This document shows positions 1 through 9,728 of a stretch of 64,000 bases of DNA, one piece after another. The notes under the pieces are model-generated. The model was not told where the DNA came from and made no database searches. It saw only the letters and a list, made by a program, of their open reading frames with translations. The DNA is from Sulfurospirillum diekertiae (lineage in GTDB: Bacteria; Campylobacterota; Campylobacteria; Campylobacterales; Sulfurospirillaceae), in contig NZ_CP039734.2 in NCBI RefSeq assembly GCF_011769985.2, forward strand, positions 1,860,001 to 1,924,000, read 5' to 3'. Numbering within the stretch: the stretch's first letter is position 1; every line of letters begins with the position of its first letter. A program made the translations under genes and the position numbers.

Positions 1-2312
1 TTTTCATTTTTAAGATCATCAATACGCGCTTTAATATCTCCAGCGCCAAGAACGTCAACGATGAGTTCAACACCGTTTACATGTAAAGATTCTACGGCTT
101 TTCCTGCGTGGGCATTAAGAGATTCAACTTCCGTTTTTAAGGTTTTAATCTCTTCTTTAAGACGGTTAATACCGATGAGTGGCTCTTTGTGTTTGAGACT
201 CTCTTTAATCGCTTCGATTTCAGCTCTAAGGTTTTGGGCATACGCTAACGCCGCACCACCACAAATCGCTTCAATACGCCTCACTCCCGCACTCACACCG
301 CTCTCTTTTAAGATGAAAAAACTTCCAATATTGGCGGTATTGCTGACATGCGTTCCACCGCACAGCTCAATGCTTGCATCGCCAAAACTAACCACACGAA
401 CTTCTGAGCCGTATTTTTCACCAAACAGTGCCATTGCGCCACTGTTTTTAGCTTCCGTTACATTCATTAGTTTAGTTTGCCCCGCAACACCACTGGCAAT
501 GAAGCTGTTCACTAAGGCTTCAATTTTCACAATCTCTTCATTACTCAACGCTTTAGGATGGGAGAAGTCAAAACGTAGACGATCTTTTTCAACCAAACTT
601 CCCGCTTGGCTTACATGATCTCCTAAGACTTTGCGAAGAGCGCTGTGAAGGAGGTGCGTTGCACTGTGATGTTTTTCGATCTCTAAACGTGAGAGATCAA
701 CACTAACACTCACCTCATCATTTACATGTAAAGGCATATCAAGTTCTACCAAAGAGAGATTTAGGTCAAAAAATTTCTTGGTATCAAGGACTTTTCCGTA
801 TCCTTCGATGATACCTTCATCGCCACTTTGTCCACCGCTCATCGCATAAAATGGTGTTTGCTCAAACATGACCCATCCGTTTTCTTCCAAGCTCTGAACC
901 TCTTTGAAGTTTTCATCTAAAAGCGCTAAGACTTTTGTTTTGGCTTCTTTTTGAGTGTAACCCACAAAGGTATTGAGGCCAAATTTTTCAAGAAGCGGTT
1001 TAAACTCACCTTGAGTTGCTTTGTCACCACTGCCTTTCCATGAGGCTTTGGAACGTGCTTTTTGCTCCGCCATCAAAGCTTCAAACTCGGCTTCGTTAAC
1101 GCTTAACCCTTTTTCTCTGAGCATATCAGCTGTCAAATCAAGAGGAAAACCATACGTATCGTAGAGTTTAAACGCCACTTCACCACTAAACATTGTTTTG
1201 GTATTGGGGAGTTCTTTCTCAAAAAGTTCGAGTCCTGAAGCGATGGTCGCAAAGAAGCTCTCTTCTTCGTTTTTGATCTGTTCAGCAATGACCTCTTTTT
1301 TAGTCACAATGTACGGATACTGTTTACCCATCAGATCACACAACGTATCTAAAAGTTTGTACATAAAGGGCTCTCTGAGTCCTAAAAGATAACCATGTCG
1401 AACGGCACGACGAAGGATGCGTCTAAGCACATACCCGCGACCGACACGACCAAAAGTTGTGCCTTGTGCCACAAGAAAGGAAACGGCACGAATATGATCC
1501 GCAATAACACGGTAACTTGCACCCGTTTTGTACGCATAAGGTTTACCACACAGTTCTGCCACTTTGTTGGTGAGAGGAATAAAAAGTGTTGAGTCATAGT
1601 TGCTAAACACACCTTCTTTAACTGCCGTCACACGCTCTAATCCCATACCTGTGTCGATGGAAGGTTTTGGAAGCGGATGAAGGACACCTGCTTTGTCACG
1701 CTCATACTGCATAAACACAAGGTTCCAAATTTCTAAGAAGCGATCACCATCGCCTCCCATGTAGTCTTCAGGCGTGTTAAAGTTCTCTTCCCCTTGATCA
1801 ATAAAAATTTCGCTACATGGACCACACGGACCGGTATCGCCCATTTGCCAGAAGTTGTCTTTATCACCAAAGCGTATAATGCGGCTCGCATCAATATGTT
1901 TTTTCCAAATTGCCTCAGCTTCATCATCGCTCTCATGAACCGTTACCCACAATTTTTCTTTTGGAAGTTTAAGCACTTCGGTCACAAATTCCCACGCATG
2001 CGCAATCGCATCTTCTTTAAAGTAATCGCCAAAAGAGAAGTTTCCAAGCATTTCAAAAAAAGTATGATGGCGCGCTGTATAACCGACATTATCAAGGTCA
2101 TTGTGTTTACCACCCGCACGAATACATGTTTGGCAACTTGTCGCGCGTGGAGGGTTAGGACGAGGAACTTCACCTGTAAAAACACTCTTAAAAGGAACCA
2201 TGCCTGCATTGGTAAACAGAAGCGTCGCATCATCAGGTACAAGTGGAGAACTCTCGACAATCTTGTGACCTTTTTGTTCAAAAAACTTTAAAAACTCTGC
2301 TCTTACGTCCAT
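1..2312 (-). CDS. alaS: alanyl-tRNA synthetase (C-terminus beyond the window)
   Basis: Charges tRNA-Ala with alanine in the cytoplasm and edits mischarged Ser/Gly. Reading the minus strand from the ATG at 2312 gives [16 protein letters not shown], the typical AlaS start. The class II catalytic core follows, then the editing domain with the HSATHLLH zinc motif and the later CGGTH motif. The frame stays open to base 1, so the C-terminal end (roughly the last 80 residues, the C-Ala region) is missing only because the window stops. Two copies of the dispersed palindrome TTTACATGTAAA (76-87, 721-732) lie inside the gene and encode LHVN. Family assignment is firm. Confidence 0.97.
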   Translation of the reverse strand, partial: MDVRAEFLKFFEQKGHKIVESSPLVPDDATLLFTNAGMVPFKSVFTGEVPRPNPPRATSCQTCIRAGGKHNDLDNVGYTARHHTFFEMLGNFSFGDYFKEDAIAHAWEFVTEVLKLPKEKLWVTVHESDDEAEAIWKKHIDASRIIRFGDKDNFWQMGDTGPCGPCSEIFIDQGEENFNTPEDYMGGDGDRFLEIWNLVFMQYERDKAGVLHPLPKPSIDTGMGLERVTAVKEGVFSNYDSTLFIPLTNKVAELCGKPYAYKTGASYRVIADHIRAVSFLVAQGTTFGRVGRGYVLRRILRRAVRHGYLLGLREPFMYKLLDTLCDLMGKQYPYIVTKKEVIAEQIKNEEESFFATIASGLELFEKELPNTKTMFSGEVAFKLYDTYGFPLDLTADMLREKGLSVNEAEFEALMAEQKARSKASWKGSGDKATQGEFKPLLEKFGLNTFVGYTQKEAKTKVLALLDENFKEVQSLEENGWVMFEQTPFYAMSGGQSGDEGIIEGYGKVLDTKKFFDLNLSLVELDMPLHVNDEVSVSVDLSRLEIEKHHSATHLLHSALRKVLGDHVSQAGSLVEKDRLRFDFSHPKALSNEEIVKIEALVNSFIASGVAGQTKLMNVTEAKNSGAMALFGEKYGSEVRVVSFGDASIELCGGTHVSNTANIGSFFILKESGVSAGVRRIEAICGGAALAYAQNLRAEIEAIKESLKHKEPLIGINRLKEEIKTLKTEVESLNAHAGKAVESLHVNGVELIVDVLGAGDIKARIDDLKNE

Positions 2313-2407
2313 ACTTTCTTTCCTACCGTTATTAAAAATTTATTTATTTTAACGAAAAAACCTAAAGGCTATTATTAAATCCCCTAAAAACAGTCACGAT
2401 ACGATCT

Positions 2408-4360
2408 CTACAATGCACACTGATCGTTTAAGCGATACCCAACAATCCACCAACCTAAAACAACAATGATAGCGCCTAAAAAGCCATTGAACGTTAAAAG
2501 ACAAAAAAGTCCCATGATGATCGCAATCATTCCCAATACATAACTTCCGGAGAGCACACTAAAGATGGCAACCACAATACCCGAAAGCCCTACGTAATTG
2601 AGATAAACCACTTTGCCAAGAAGTGTTCTAAATTGGCATACAGGAAGCATTGGGTCAGCGGCGCACACGTCTATCCATGACTCATTGACAAAGATGCCTT
2701 CTTTCATCGCTACCAAAAGAAGCGCACTTACAATTAAAATCAGAAAAGACTTGGTAATGCCACACAGTTTAGAGGGAGAAAGCCATAAAGTCGAACCAAA
2801 AACCAGCACGCATACAACCCAATTAAGGGCAAAATCATTCCGCGCACTTTCATGCAGTAAGACCGCCAAAGCACAGATAAAAAGTGTCAAACCACTGACC
2901 TTTTCCATCAAGCCATTTAGCTCTTTGCGCTCCGTTGCAAAATAGACCACCGCATAAACCGTAGCGATGATACCTAGCGTTCCAAGCTCAAAGTTGAGAT
3001 ACCTTCCATCAAACGCCAAAGCGAGTGCCATAACAAGCACCACGCTCACACTTAACAGATGCAAGGCATCTTCCCAAAATGTTTCACTTTTAGGTTCACT
3101 CAGTGTTATAACACTCATAAATCGCGCCATAGAACCACGCATCTCTATCTCTTCATCAATGAGAAAACGCACCAGTTTCAACCATAATAAAAAAGCAATA
3201 CTCAGGCACAAAATCGCCCATGCGTACTCTAAATTATTGCGCGAAACGATCCAGTAAGCATTGGCTTGCCATGTGAGCGCCACCGAACCGCCAAAAAGGG
3301 TCGCAAACCAATATGGTGCTTTTTTACATGAACATCGTGGCAATCCCCAAAGCCAAATCAACCCAACCAGACTGAGCGTACAACTGGCGATGAAAAGCCA
3401 AAGAGCATTGGGAAAGTTGGAAACAAAACCATGTAAGATGTGCTTATCCGCCCTATTCGCATCAAATAGCCCCCAAAAACCGCCCACTGCACCTTCACTC
3501 ATACGTTTCCACGGCTGATCGAACGCCTCGATAAAATTGTATTTCCAACCATTCTCTTCCGCCATTTTGACAAAACCGCGCGTGAAGAGCGCTTGGTTCA
3601 CAGCACTGGGGTATGCACTTTCTCTCATACGCCCTTCACTCGGCCAACCTGTCTCCCCAATGACGATCTCTTTGTCAGGGATTTTTTGTTGCATCAACTC
3701 GCGAATATTCTTTACATGTAAAAGCGCTTTGTCCACACTGATGGGCTTGTCTTCCCAGTACGGCAAGATATGAATGGTCACACGATCCACCGCAGGAGCG
3801 ATCTCAGGATGCTTGTTCCAAAACTCCCATACATCTGCATACGTGATGACCATATCAGGCAATGCCTGTTTGACTTCGCCTATGTAACCTACTAGTTGAG
3901 AAGCACTCACATCGTTACGCAAAAGCGCTTCATTTCCGACCACAACTGTTTCGATGATGTCTTTGTTCTCTTTGGCTAAACGAATCGTCGTGTCGATCTC
4001 TTTGCGCGTCAAAGCGGCATCACTGCTCACCCATGCACCCAACCACAGTTTCAGCCCATGTTTACGCGCAATTTCAGGTAACTCTTCAAGCCCAACGCTT
4101 GAGTAAGAACGAATACAACTCGTAATCGTCGCCAAATGCGCCAAATCTTTGTCCATCTGCTCCGTTGAAGGTCGAAACCCTTTAGCGATGTTCATCGGCG
4201 ACTCATCTTTTCCAAAAGGAGCATAAGAGAGACATTGCAGTTTAACATTTGGGTCTAACGTGATAAGGCTAGAAGAAGGCAAAGCCATCCAAAACCAAAA
4301 AAGCCCCAGCGACACAAACATCGCAAGGTAAAAAAGGATCATTTTAAACGTGTGATTCAT
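2408..4360 (-). CDS. membrane-bound GH17-type glycoside hydrolase (beta-1,3-glucan active)
   Basis: The protein has about 650 residues. It starts with a TM helix (about residues 6-27), followed by a GH17-like TIM-barrel domain (about 45-315) and then about ten hydrophobic segments to the C-terminus. The two GH17 catalytic glutamates are visible in VVVGNEAL (E144, acid/base) and IGETGWPS (E236, nucleophile). The start at 4360 is preferred because a GGAG lies ten bases upstream; a longer reading from 4378 is possible. Family knowledge suggests hydrolysis or transglycosylation of beta-1,3-glucans, with the barrel domain outside the cytoplasmic membrane. The true substrate is unknown. A palindrome copy at 3711 encodes LLHVK. 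Confidence 0.8.
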   Translation of the reverse strand: MNHTFKMILFYLAMFVSLGLFWFWMALPSSSLITLDPNVKLQCLSYAPFGKDESPMNIAKGFRPSTEQMDKDLAHLATITSCIRSYSSVGLEELPEIARKHGLKLWLGAWVSSDAALTRKEIDTTIRLAKENKDIIETVVVGNEALLRNDVSASQLVGYIGEVKQALPDMVITYADVWEFWNKHPEIAPAVDRVTIHILPYWEDKPISVDKALLHVKNIRELMQQKIPDKEIVIGETGWPSEGRMRESAYPSAVNQALFTRGFVKMAEENGWKYNFIEAFDQPWKRMSEGAVGGFWGLFDANRADKHILHGFVSNFPNALWLFIASCTLSLVGLIWLWGLPRCSCKKAPYWFATLFGGSVALTWQANAYWIVSRNNLEYAWAILCLSIAFLLWLKLVRFLIDEEIEMRGSMARFMSVITLSEPKSETFWEDALHLLSVSVVLVMALALAFDGRYLNFELGTLGIIATVYAVVYFATERKELNGLMEKVSGLTLFICALAVLLHESARNDFALNWVVCVLVFGSTLWLSPSKLCGITKSFLILIVSALLLVAMKEGIFVNESWIDVCAADPMLPVCQFRTLLGKVVYLNYVGLSGIVVAIFSVLSGSYVLGMIAIIMGLFCLLTFNGFLGAIIVVLGWWIVGYRLNDQCAL

Positions 4361-4520
4361 GCAATTATGCTCCATCATTATTAGTTGCGCGATTATACTA
4401 GAAATGGGTTTAAGGGTTTACATGTAAAGAAATTTAAGATGAAAATTGGCTATTTAGATACAATTATTCAGTTAAATATCGCTTTGAAAATTTTTACATG
4501 TAAAGATAAGGAAAAGATAA
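4361..4520. other. divergent intergenic region with two palindromes
   Basis: This 160-bp AT-rich region between the GH17 gene and a small plus-strand gene holds two exact copies of TTTACATGTAAA at 4417-4428 and 4493-4504, 76 bp apart. No other structure is evident. The second copy sits just upstream of the ribosome-binding site of the gene at 4521. Confidence 0.6.
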
Positions 4521-4772
4521 ATGAATATACTTCAATTAGAAGAAAAACTAAAAGAATTATCGGTACGGAAAGATTCGTATTCTTTATATGGAGGTTTCCC
4601 AAATGAAGCATACTGCATATCACAATTTGAAAATACTTGGGAAGTTTATTATAGTGAAAGAGGGTTGAAAACAAATATGAAGATATTTTCAGATGAAGCG
4701 AGTGCTTGTGAATATTTTTTTCATTTATTAATAAAAAATGTTTTGAAAAAAGAACATCTTAGTTTATGCTAA
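4521..4772 (+). CDS. small conserved-looking protein of unknown function
   Basis: This 83-residue acidic/aromatic protein has a TAAGGAAAAG ribosome-binding region just upstream of its ATG. It begins MNILQLEEKLKELSV and contains a WEVYYSERG segment followed by a segment rich in Glu, Ala and Cys (DEASACEYFFHLL). The pattern (sheet-rich middle, Trp-containing strand, final helix) recalls small immunity-protein or SMI1-like folds, but I do not recognise a family and no toxin gene is adjacent. It stands alone between two palindromes and the next plus-strand gene. Confidence 0.55.
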   Translation: MNILQLEEKLKELSVRKDSYSLYGGFPNEAYCISQFENTWEVYYSERGLKTNMKIFSDEASACEYFFHLLIKNVLKKEHLSLC

Positions 4773-4889
4773 ACTTTTAACTTTTGCAAGACCGTGCTAT
4801 CAACTACTTTAAAACATTCTACTTTTTCCTCTTAAAACCTCACGGAATAGTTCTTGTATAACCCTCTGTATCACACATAAAGGATACAC

Positions 4890-5450
4890 ATGTCGATTTT
4901 GCAGTTTATTAAAGAAAATAATTTAGCGTGGCAGCCTTCTTTCAACGGCGAGATCGGGAATGACCTCGTGGGCTACCGTGGCGCTTTGATCGTTGAAGAG
5001 GGAAAACAACTCTCACCAGATCGTATCTTGCCACCCAAAGTGCAAGCCAAACAAGTTTTATTGGTTTCAAATGACGACACCGTCACTTTTTTTGCCGCTG
5101 AATTAGAGAGTATTTTGCATTTTGAGGCTTTTTTTGAGCGCTACAAAGCCTTTTTTACGCCTGCCACCTTGGTCGTGCTGTATGTCACCGATTTGGATAA
5201 AAACGGCACATTTACCTATGAAGGTGTCACCATTCATGCGTACTCTTTAGCAGAAAGCTCTGTGTGGAATGAACTGCTTGATCTCTCAGGACTCGATAAA
5301 AGTGAACTCAAAAAACTTGACAATAAAAAGAAAATCGACGTACTGTATGAAGGACTTTTAAAGACCGATTGTGCGGCAAAAGCGATGAGTTATGAAGAGA
5401 TACTCAGCCACAAAGGCACAAGTTCTAAAAAAATTATGGGCGCTGTTTAA
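4890..5450 (+). CDS. hypothetical protein, 186 aa
   Basis: This is a soluble protein without signal peptide or TM segment, starting MSILQFIKENNLAWQP after an AAAGGA ribosome-binding site. Codon use is like that of its neighbours, and the frame is clean over 186 codons. The C-terminal third is Lys/Asp-rich (about residues 125-150, LDLSGLDKSELKKLDNKKK). I recognise no family. It converges on the DUF1566-like gene, with a strong shared hairpin between them. Confidence 0.7.
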   Translation: MSILQFIKENNLAWQPSFNGEIGNDLVGYRGALIVEEGKQLSPDRILPPKVQAKQVLLVSNDDTVTFFAAELESILHFEAFFERYKAFFTPATLVVLYVTDLDKNGTFTYEGVTIHAYSLAESSVWNELLDLSGLDKSELKKLDNKKKIDVLYEGLLKTDCAAKAMSYEEILSHKGTSSKKIMGAV

Positions 5451-5467
5451 GAACTATTTTGCATCCT

Positions 5468-5519
5468 CTTTTTGGTTTCATGCACTTTACATGTAAAGAT
5501 GTGGCATGAAATCAAAAGG
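5468..5519. terminator. bidirectional hairpin terminator with palindrome in the loop
   Basis: An imperfect inverted repeat (5468-5485 against 5501-5519; shared core TTTCATGC / GCATGAAA flanked by A/T-rich arms) sits between two convergent genes. Its loop contains an exact copy of TTTACATGTAAA (5486-5497), itself a perfect palindrome. The T-rich left arm and A-rich right arm would allow termination in both directions. Confidence 0.65.
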
Positions 5520-5521
5520 GC

Positions 5522-6004
5522 TTAACGCACCAACAACACCGCTCCCATATAGCCCTTTGTATGGGCATCCGCACTTCCATCGAGAAAATTAATCGTATAA
5601 AAAAGCGTTGGTATCACATCATCACCTTCAAGGTAAATGGAAGAACTGAGATAATTTGCTCCTTCACCAGTATCGTGAAGTTTTCCAAACAGTGTGCTGT
5701 TAATCACAGGTGTTTTACAGCGTTCATCCACCAAAGTTAAAAGCTCATCAATGCTCGGTATGCGCCAAGCTTTTCCTAACGCATTCGCCTTTTCTTCCGC
5801 CTCTTGACGTTTTAGAAGTTCTATTTCGCCCATACATCCTTTGCCTTTTTGCCACTCTTGTCCTAAAGCGCATCGACGCCAGATTAAACCACTTTTTTTA
5901 TCGACTACTTCACCCTCTTTGGCTATTAATGTGTCCGTTTTAAACGAACACTCTGCCAACAAACTCAAAGAAGTTAACACAAAAGCGACGAATAATCGTC
6001 TCAT
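5522..6004 (-). CDS. exported DUF1566-type (Lcl C-terminal) protein
   Basis: The 160-residue protein has an N-terminal signal sequence (residues 1-19, MRRLFVAFVLTSLSLLAEC; the Cys at 19 could be a lipobox-like residue). After it come segments typical of DUF1566 domains: the SGLIWRRCALGQEW block and the WRIPSIDELLTLVD block. The start overlaps the stop of the SDR gene by 4 bp (ATGA), so the two are translationally coupled. The function is unknown; such domains occur in periplasmic or surface proteins. Confidence 0.75.
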   Translation of the reverse strand: MRRLFVAFVLTSLSLLAECSFKTDTLIAKEGEVVDKKSGLIWRRCALGQEWQKGKGCMGEIELLKRQEAEEKANALGKAWRIPSIDELLTLVDERCKTPVINSTLFGKLHDTGEGANYLSSSIYLEGDDVIPTLFYTINFLDGSADAHTKGYMGAVLLVR

Positions 6005-6687
6005 GGATACACCATTTTTTTAGAGACACCGCCATCGACCACAAAATCACTCCCCGTGATAAATCCATCTTCTCGCTCCAATAAAAAGCTCACCACCTCA
6101 GCAATGTCGCTTGGCTTGCCAATGCGTCCACTAGAATGCCATGCCTGTTCTTCTACAGTTGCCACATAGCTTTCATCGGTATTGATCCAACCCGGGCTGA
6201 TGGAATTGACACTGACATAACCTGCAAGGGAGATTGAAAGGGCATGGGTTAAAGCGACAATGCCACCTTTGGATGCAGAATAAGGCTCCGTACCCGCTTC
6301 TGACATAAACGCTCGTGTCGATGCAATGTTAATGATATGCCCCTGTTTCAAAATGGGCGCAAAGGCTTGCGATAAAATGTATGGAGCGGTGAGATTGACC
6401 GCGATGATTCTCTCCCAGTCCTGCAAACTCTGTTCATTTAAGGGTTTATGGATAAAAATACCCGCATTATTCACAAGCCCATACAACGCATCTATCTCTT
6501 TTGTAATCTGCTTTATTGCCGCTTGTAGCTCTTGAGTATTACTAAGATCGCACGTATAAAATTGTTCAAAAAAATGATGGGTTGGAACCTCTTTATCAAG
6601 GGCTATGACACGGTAATGGCGGCAAAGTTTTTCAGCGATTGCTTTGCCAATTCCTCGCGATGCTCCTGTTACTAAAACTGTTTTCAT
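6001..6687 (-). CDS. SDR-family NAD(P)-dependent oxidoreductase
   Basis: This classical short-chain dehydrogenase has 228 residues, usual for the family. Visible motifs are the cofactor glycine motif TGASRGIG (7-14), NNAG (73-76), the catalytic Ser in the IIN-IAS strand (about 123) and YSASK (Y136, K140). The C-terminus has the common VDGG motif. The substrate cannot be told. It is divergent from the aminotransferase gene and coupled to the exported DUF1566-like gene downstream. Confidence 0.9.
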   Translation of the reverse strand: MKTVLVTGASRGIGKAIAEKLCRHYRVIALDKEVPTHHFFEQFYTCDLSNTQELQAAIKQITKEIDALYGLVNNAGIFIHKPLNEQSLQDWERIIAVNLTAPYILSQAFAPILKQGHIINIASTRAFMSEAGTEPYSASKGGIVALTHALSISLAGYVSVNSISPGWINTDESYVATVEEQAWHSSGRIGKPSDIAEVVSFLLEREDGFITGSDFVVDGGVSKKMVYP

Positions 6688-6790
6688 ATATAACCTCCCT
6701 AACGCATACTAAACGATAGCACATCAACACTTTATCCTCGCAAAAGAATGTTTGGAGTAAAATATTAGCTATTTTTAACCTAAAGGTACA

Positions 6791-7885
6791 ATGATGCAAA
6801 TCCCTTTTATCGACCTCAAAACGCAATATGAAACCTATAAAGAAGAGATCAACAAAGAAGTTTTAAATGTTTTAAGTTCTACCCAATTTATTATGGGACC
6901 ACAAGTGACAAAACTTGAGGAGAACCTTGCAAAATACACAGGTGCAAAGTATGCCTTTGCCTGTTCAAGCGGAACGGATTCCCTTTTATTAGCCTTAATG
7001 GCGATAGATGTCCAACCCGGTGATGAAATCATCACGACGCCATTTACTTTCATTGCAACGGCAGAAACTATCGCTCTTTTAAAAGCAAAACCTGTCTTTG
7101 TGGACATTGATGAAACAACGTATAACATCGATCCAAAGCTAATCGAAGCAAAAATTACACCTAAAACAAAAGCCATTATGCCCGTCTCTCTTTACGGACA
7201 AACGGCGGATATGGACGCCATTAATGCTATTGCAAAAAAACACAATCTAGTCGTTATCGAAGATGCGTGCCAAAGTTTTGGAGCAGAGTACAAAGGCAAA
7301 AAATCATGCAATCTTTCAACCATCGGTTGTACCAGCTTTTTCCCATCCAAACCTCTTGGATGTTATGGTGATGGTGGTGCTGTTTTCTGCAACGATGATG
7401 AACTTGGTGCAAAACTTAAATCACTCCTGAACCACGGACAAGGCAAACGTTACGAGCACAAATACATTGGTATCAATGGTAGACTTGATGCACTTCAAGC
7501 CGCCATCCTCAATGTCAAAATGAACCATTTTGAAGCAGAATGCAAAAAACGTATCGAAGTCGGTAGCCGTTACAGTCAATTGCTTGAGGGCGCAAATGTC
7601 GTTACACCAAAAATCATGAGCGATCGAAACTCTATGTACGCACAATATTCCATTCGTGTGAAAAATCGTGAGGCAATGATCCAAAAATTAAATGATGCGG
7701 GCGTTCCAACAGCGGTTCACTACCCTATTCCCCTTCACCTTCAAGAAGCATTGAGCTACTTAGGTTATAAAAAAGGTGACTTCCCAATCAGCGAGCAAGT
7801 CGGAACTGAAATCATGAGTCTTCCAATGAGTCCGTTCTTAACAGAAACGCAACAAGATTTCATTGTCAACGCAATTAAGGCATAA
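6791..7885 (+). CDS. DegT/DnrJ/EryC1/StrS sugar aminotransferase
   Basis: This PLP-dependent aminotransferase (364 aa) acts on nucleotide-linked keto sugars for surface polysaccharide or glycan synthesis. The PLP lysine is K187 in FFPSKPLG, with the cofactor-binding D158 in VIEDACQ. The first ATG of the ATGATG pair follows AAAGGT. Together with the next gene, a Gfo/Idh dehydrogenase, it resembles the WbpE/WbpB pair that makes UDP-2,3-diamino-uronic acids. That specific role is inference from pairing. Confidence 0.9.
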   Translation: MMQIPFIDLKTQYETYKEEINKEVLNVLSSTQFIMGPQVTKLEENLAKYTGAKYAFACSSGTDSLLLALMAIDVQPGDEIITTPFTFIATAETIALLKAKPVFVDIDETTYNIDPKLIEAKITPKTKAIMPVSLYGQTADMDAINAIAKKHNLVVIEDACQSFGAEYKGKKSCNLSTIGCTSFFPSKPLGCYGDGGAVFCNDDELGAKLKSLLNHGQGKRYEHKYIGINGRLDALQAAILNVKMNHFEAECKKRIEVGSRYSQLLEGANVVTPKIMSDRNSMYAQYSIRVKNREAMIQKLNDAGVPTAVHYPIPLHLQEALSYLGYKKGDFPISEQVGTEIMSLPMSPFLTETQQDFIVNAIKA

Positions 7886-8789
7886 ATGATGGTTAAAGTA
7901 GCACTAATCGGTCTTGGCTCTATGGGTCAAAACCACTACAGAGTTTTAAAGAGTTTACCAGAGTTCGAGCTCACAGCATTATGTGATATTCAACAAACCA
8001 GAGAGTACGATGAGCCGTTTTATACAGACATTGACGAGATGTTAGAAAAAGCAGACTTTCAAGCGGTGGTTTATCGTTGTTCCAACCTTTTTACACAAAA
8101 GTGTTGCGCTCAAATGTTTAGCTAAGGGCAAAGATCTTTTTATCGAAAAGCCAGTCGCATCAAACTGTGAAGAGGCTTCTGAAATTCTTAAAGCTGCCCA
8201 AAAAGCGAATGCGAAAGTCTGTGTAGGCTACATCGAACGCTTCAACCCAGTCGTTTCAGCGCTCATCAACGAACTTGAAGGTAAAGAGATTTACAGTATT
8301 GGCATTACCCGCGTTGGACCGTTCCCTCCACGTATTGCCGATGTTGGCATCTTGACCGATCTTTCAGTGCATGACATTGATCTTATTCGTTTCATTACCA
8401 AACATGAAATTGAAAAAGTTTCGATCTACAAATCACAAAAAATTCACAATCACCATGAAGATAATGCTATTTTGTCATTTCAGCTCACAGGTGAAATTGT
8501 CGCAAGCATTACCACCAACTGGTTAACACCTTTTAGAAAGCGTACGATTGAGGTCGCAACCAAAGAGGGCTATTATGAGGCTGATTTGATGGCACAAGAT
8601 TTGACAGAATATTCAGAATATCAAAAAAACAACTCGTATGTCATCCGCAAAGTCATGCTTAAAAAAGAAGAGCCTCTGATTCGTGAACATAAAGCCTTTG
8701 CACAGTACATCGAAACAGGTGATCGTCATGGTTTAAGTACCATTGAAGATAGTATGATTACCCTCGACATCTCTTCACGAAAGGCATAA
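7886..8789 (+). pseudogene. Gfo/Idh/MocA-family sugar dehydrogenase, frameshifted
   Basis: The N-terminal Rossmann motif VALIGLGSMGQNH is read from 7886. The frame then breaks at a TTT run at 8070-8072: removing one T restores VVIVVPTFLHKSVALKCLAKG and the rest of the enzyme (IEKPVA; the HDIDLI catalytic region) to the stop at 8789. About 300 residues result, normal for the family. The flanking frames are otherwise clean and codon use is normal, so this is either a sequencing error or a recent inactivation. It abuts the aminotransferase stop directly (TAA-ATG), as hemH abuts this gene, so the three genes form one unit. Confidence 0.85.
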
Positions 8790-9728
8790 ATGGTTCAAAA
8801 AGCGCTTGTACTTCTCAATATGGGAGGGCCTAACAACCTAGATGAAGTCAAGCTCTTTTTGTCTAATATGTTCAATGACAGCAATATTATCACCGTTAAA
8901 AGCTCGCTTTTACGACGTTTAATTGCTTTCATCATTACCACATCGCGCACAAAACAAGCACAAGCAAACTATGCGAAACTGGGTGGAAAATCGCCCTTAG
9001 TGGGGTACACCCAGCAGCTTGTTGATAAACTCCAAAATGCTCTATCCTCTTTACATGTAAACTTTGCGATGCGCTATACACCGCCCTTTTGCAATGAAGT
9101 CATTGCTGAACTTCAAAAAAAAGGGATTAAAGAGGTCATTTTACTGCCACTATACCCACACTATTCAACGACGACCACCAAGTCTTCCGTTGAGGATTTT
9201 ATGAAAATTGCCAAAACATTAGGCTTCACGGGTAAAATACGCGTTATTGACCATTTTTATGAAGATAAAATGTATAACCTACTTTTAGTCAAAAACATCA
9301 AAGAAGCGCTCGGGGAAAATAATCCTGCCCAAATGGAGCTTATTTTTTCTGCCCACTCGTTGCCTCAAAAAATTATCGCGAATGGGGATCCTTACCAAAA
9401 AGAGATCACATTACATGTAAAGCTTATTGCTGAACTTCTAAGAGAAGAAAATCTTCATTTTAAAGCGATTCATCTCGCCTACCAGTCCAAACTTGGTCCC
9501 GTAAAATGGCTTGAGCCTTCTATGGAAGAGAAGCTAACTTCGCTTGAGAATAAAAATGCGCTCATTGTACCGATTTCATTTACGATTGATAATTCGGAAA
9601 CGGAGTTTGAACTCTGCATGGAGTATGCAGAACTCGCACATAAATTAGGCTTTGATCGTTATATCGTTGCGAAATGTCCCAATGATGATGAGGCTTTTGT
9701 GGAGTGTATTACACACCTTATTGCTTGA
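8790..9728 (+). CDS. hemH: ferrochelatase
   Basis: Inserts ferrous iron into protoporphyrin IX at the end of haem synthesis. The 312 residues begin with the family start KALVLLNMGGP, carry the LPLYPHYS segment and have the metal-binding His in FSAHSLP (H189). The start follows the shared AAAGGCATAA ribosome-binding stretch. The 3' end overlaps the convergent ftsI gene by 11 bp. Two dispersed palindromes (9050, and the 11/12 match at 9410) lie inside and encode LHVN and LHVK. Confidence 0.96.
   Translation: MVQKALVLLNMGGPNNLDEVKLFLSNMFNDSNIITVKSSLLRRLIAFIITTSRTKQAQANYAKLGGKSPLVGYTQQLVDKLQNALSSLHVNFAMRYTPPFCNEVIAELQKKGIKEVILLPLYPHYSTTTTKSSVEDFMKIAKTLGFTGKIRVIDHFYEDKMYNLLLVKNIKEALGENNPAQMELIFSAHSLPQKIIANGDPYQKEITLHVKLIAELLREENLHFKAIHLAYQSKLGPVKWLEPSMEEKLTSLENKNALIVPISFTIDNSETEFELCMEYAELAHKLGFDRYIVAKCPNDDEAFVECITHLIA

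Noticed and set aside
61-2291. Plus- and minus-strand frames overlapping the alaS region
   Set aside because: The alaS frame explains the whole stretch with clear motifs; the others are shadows in alternative frames.
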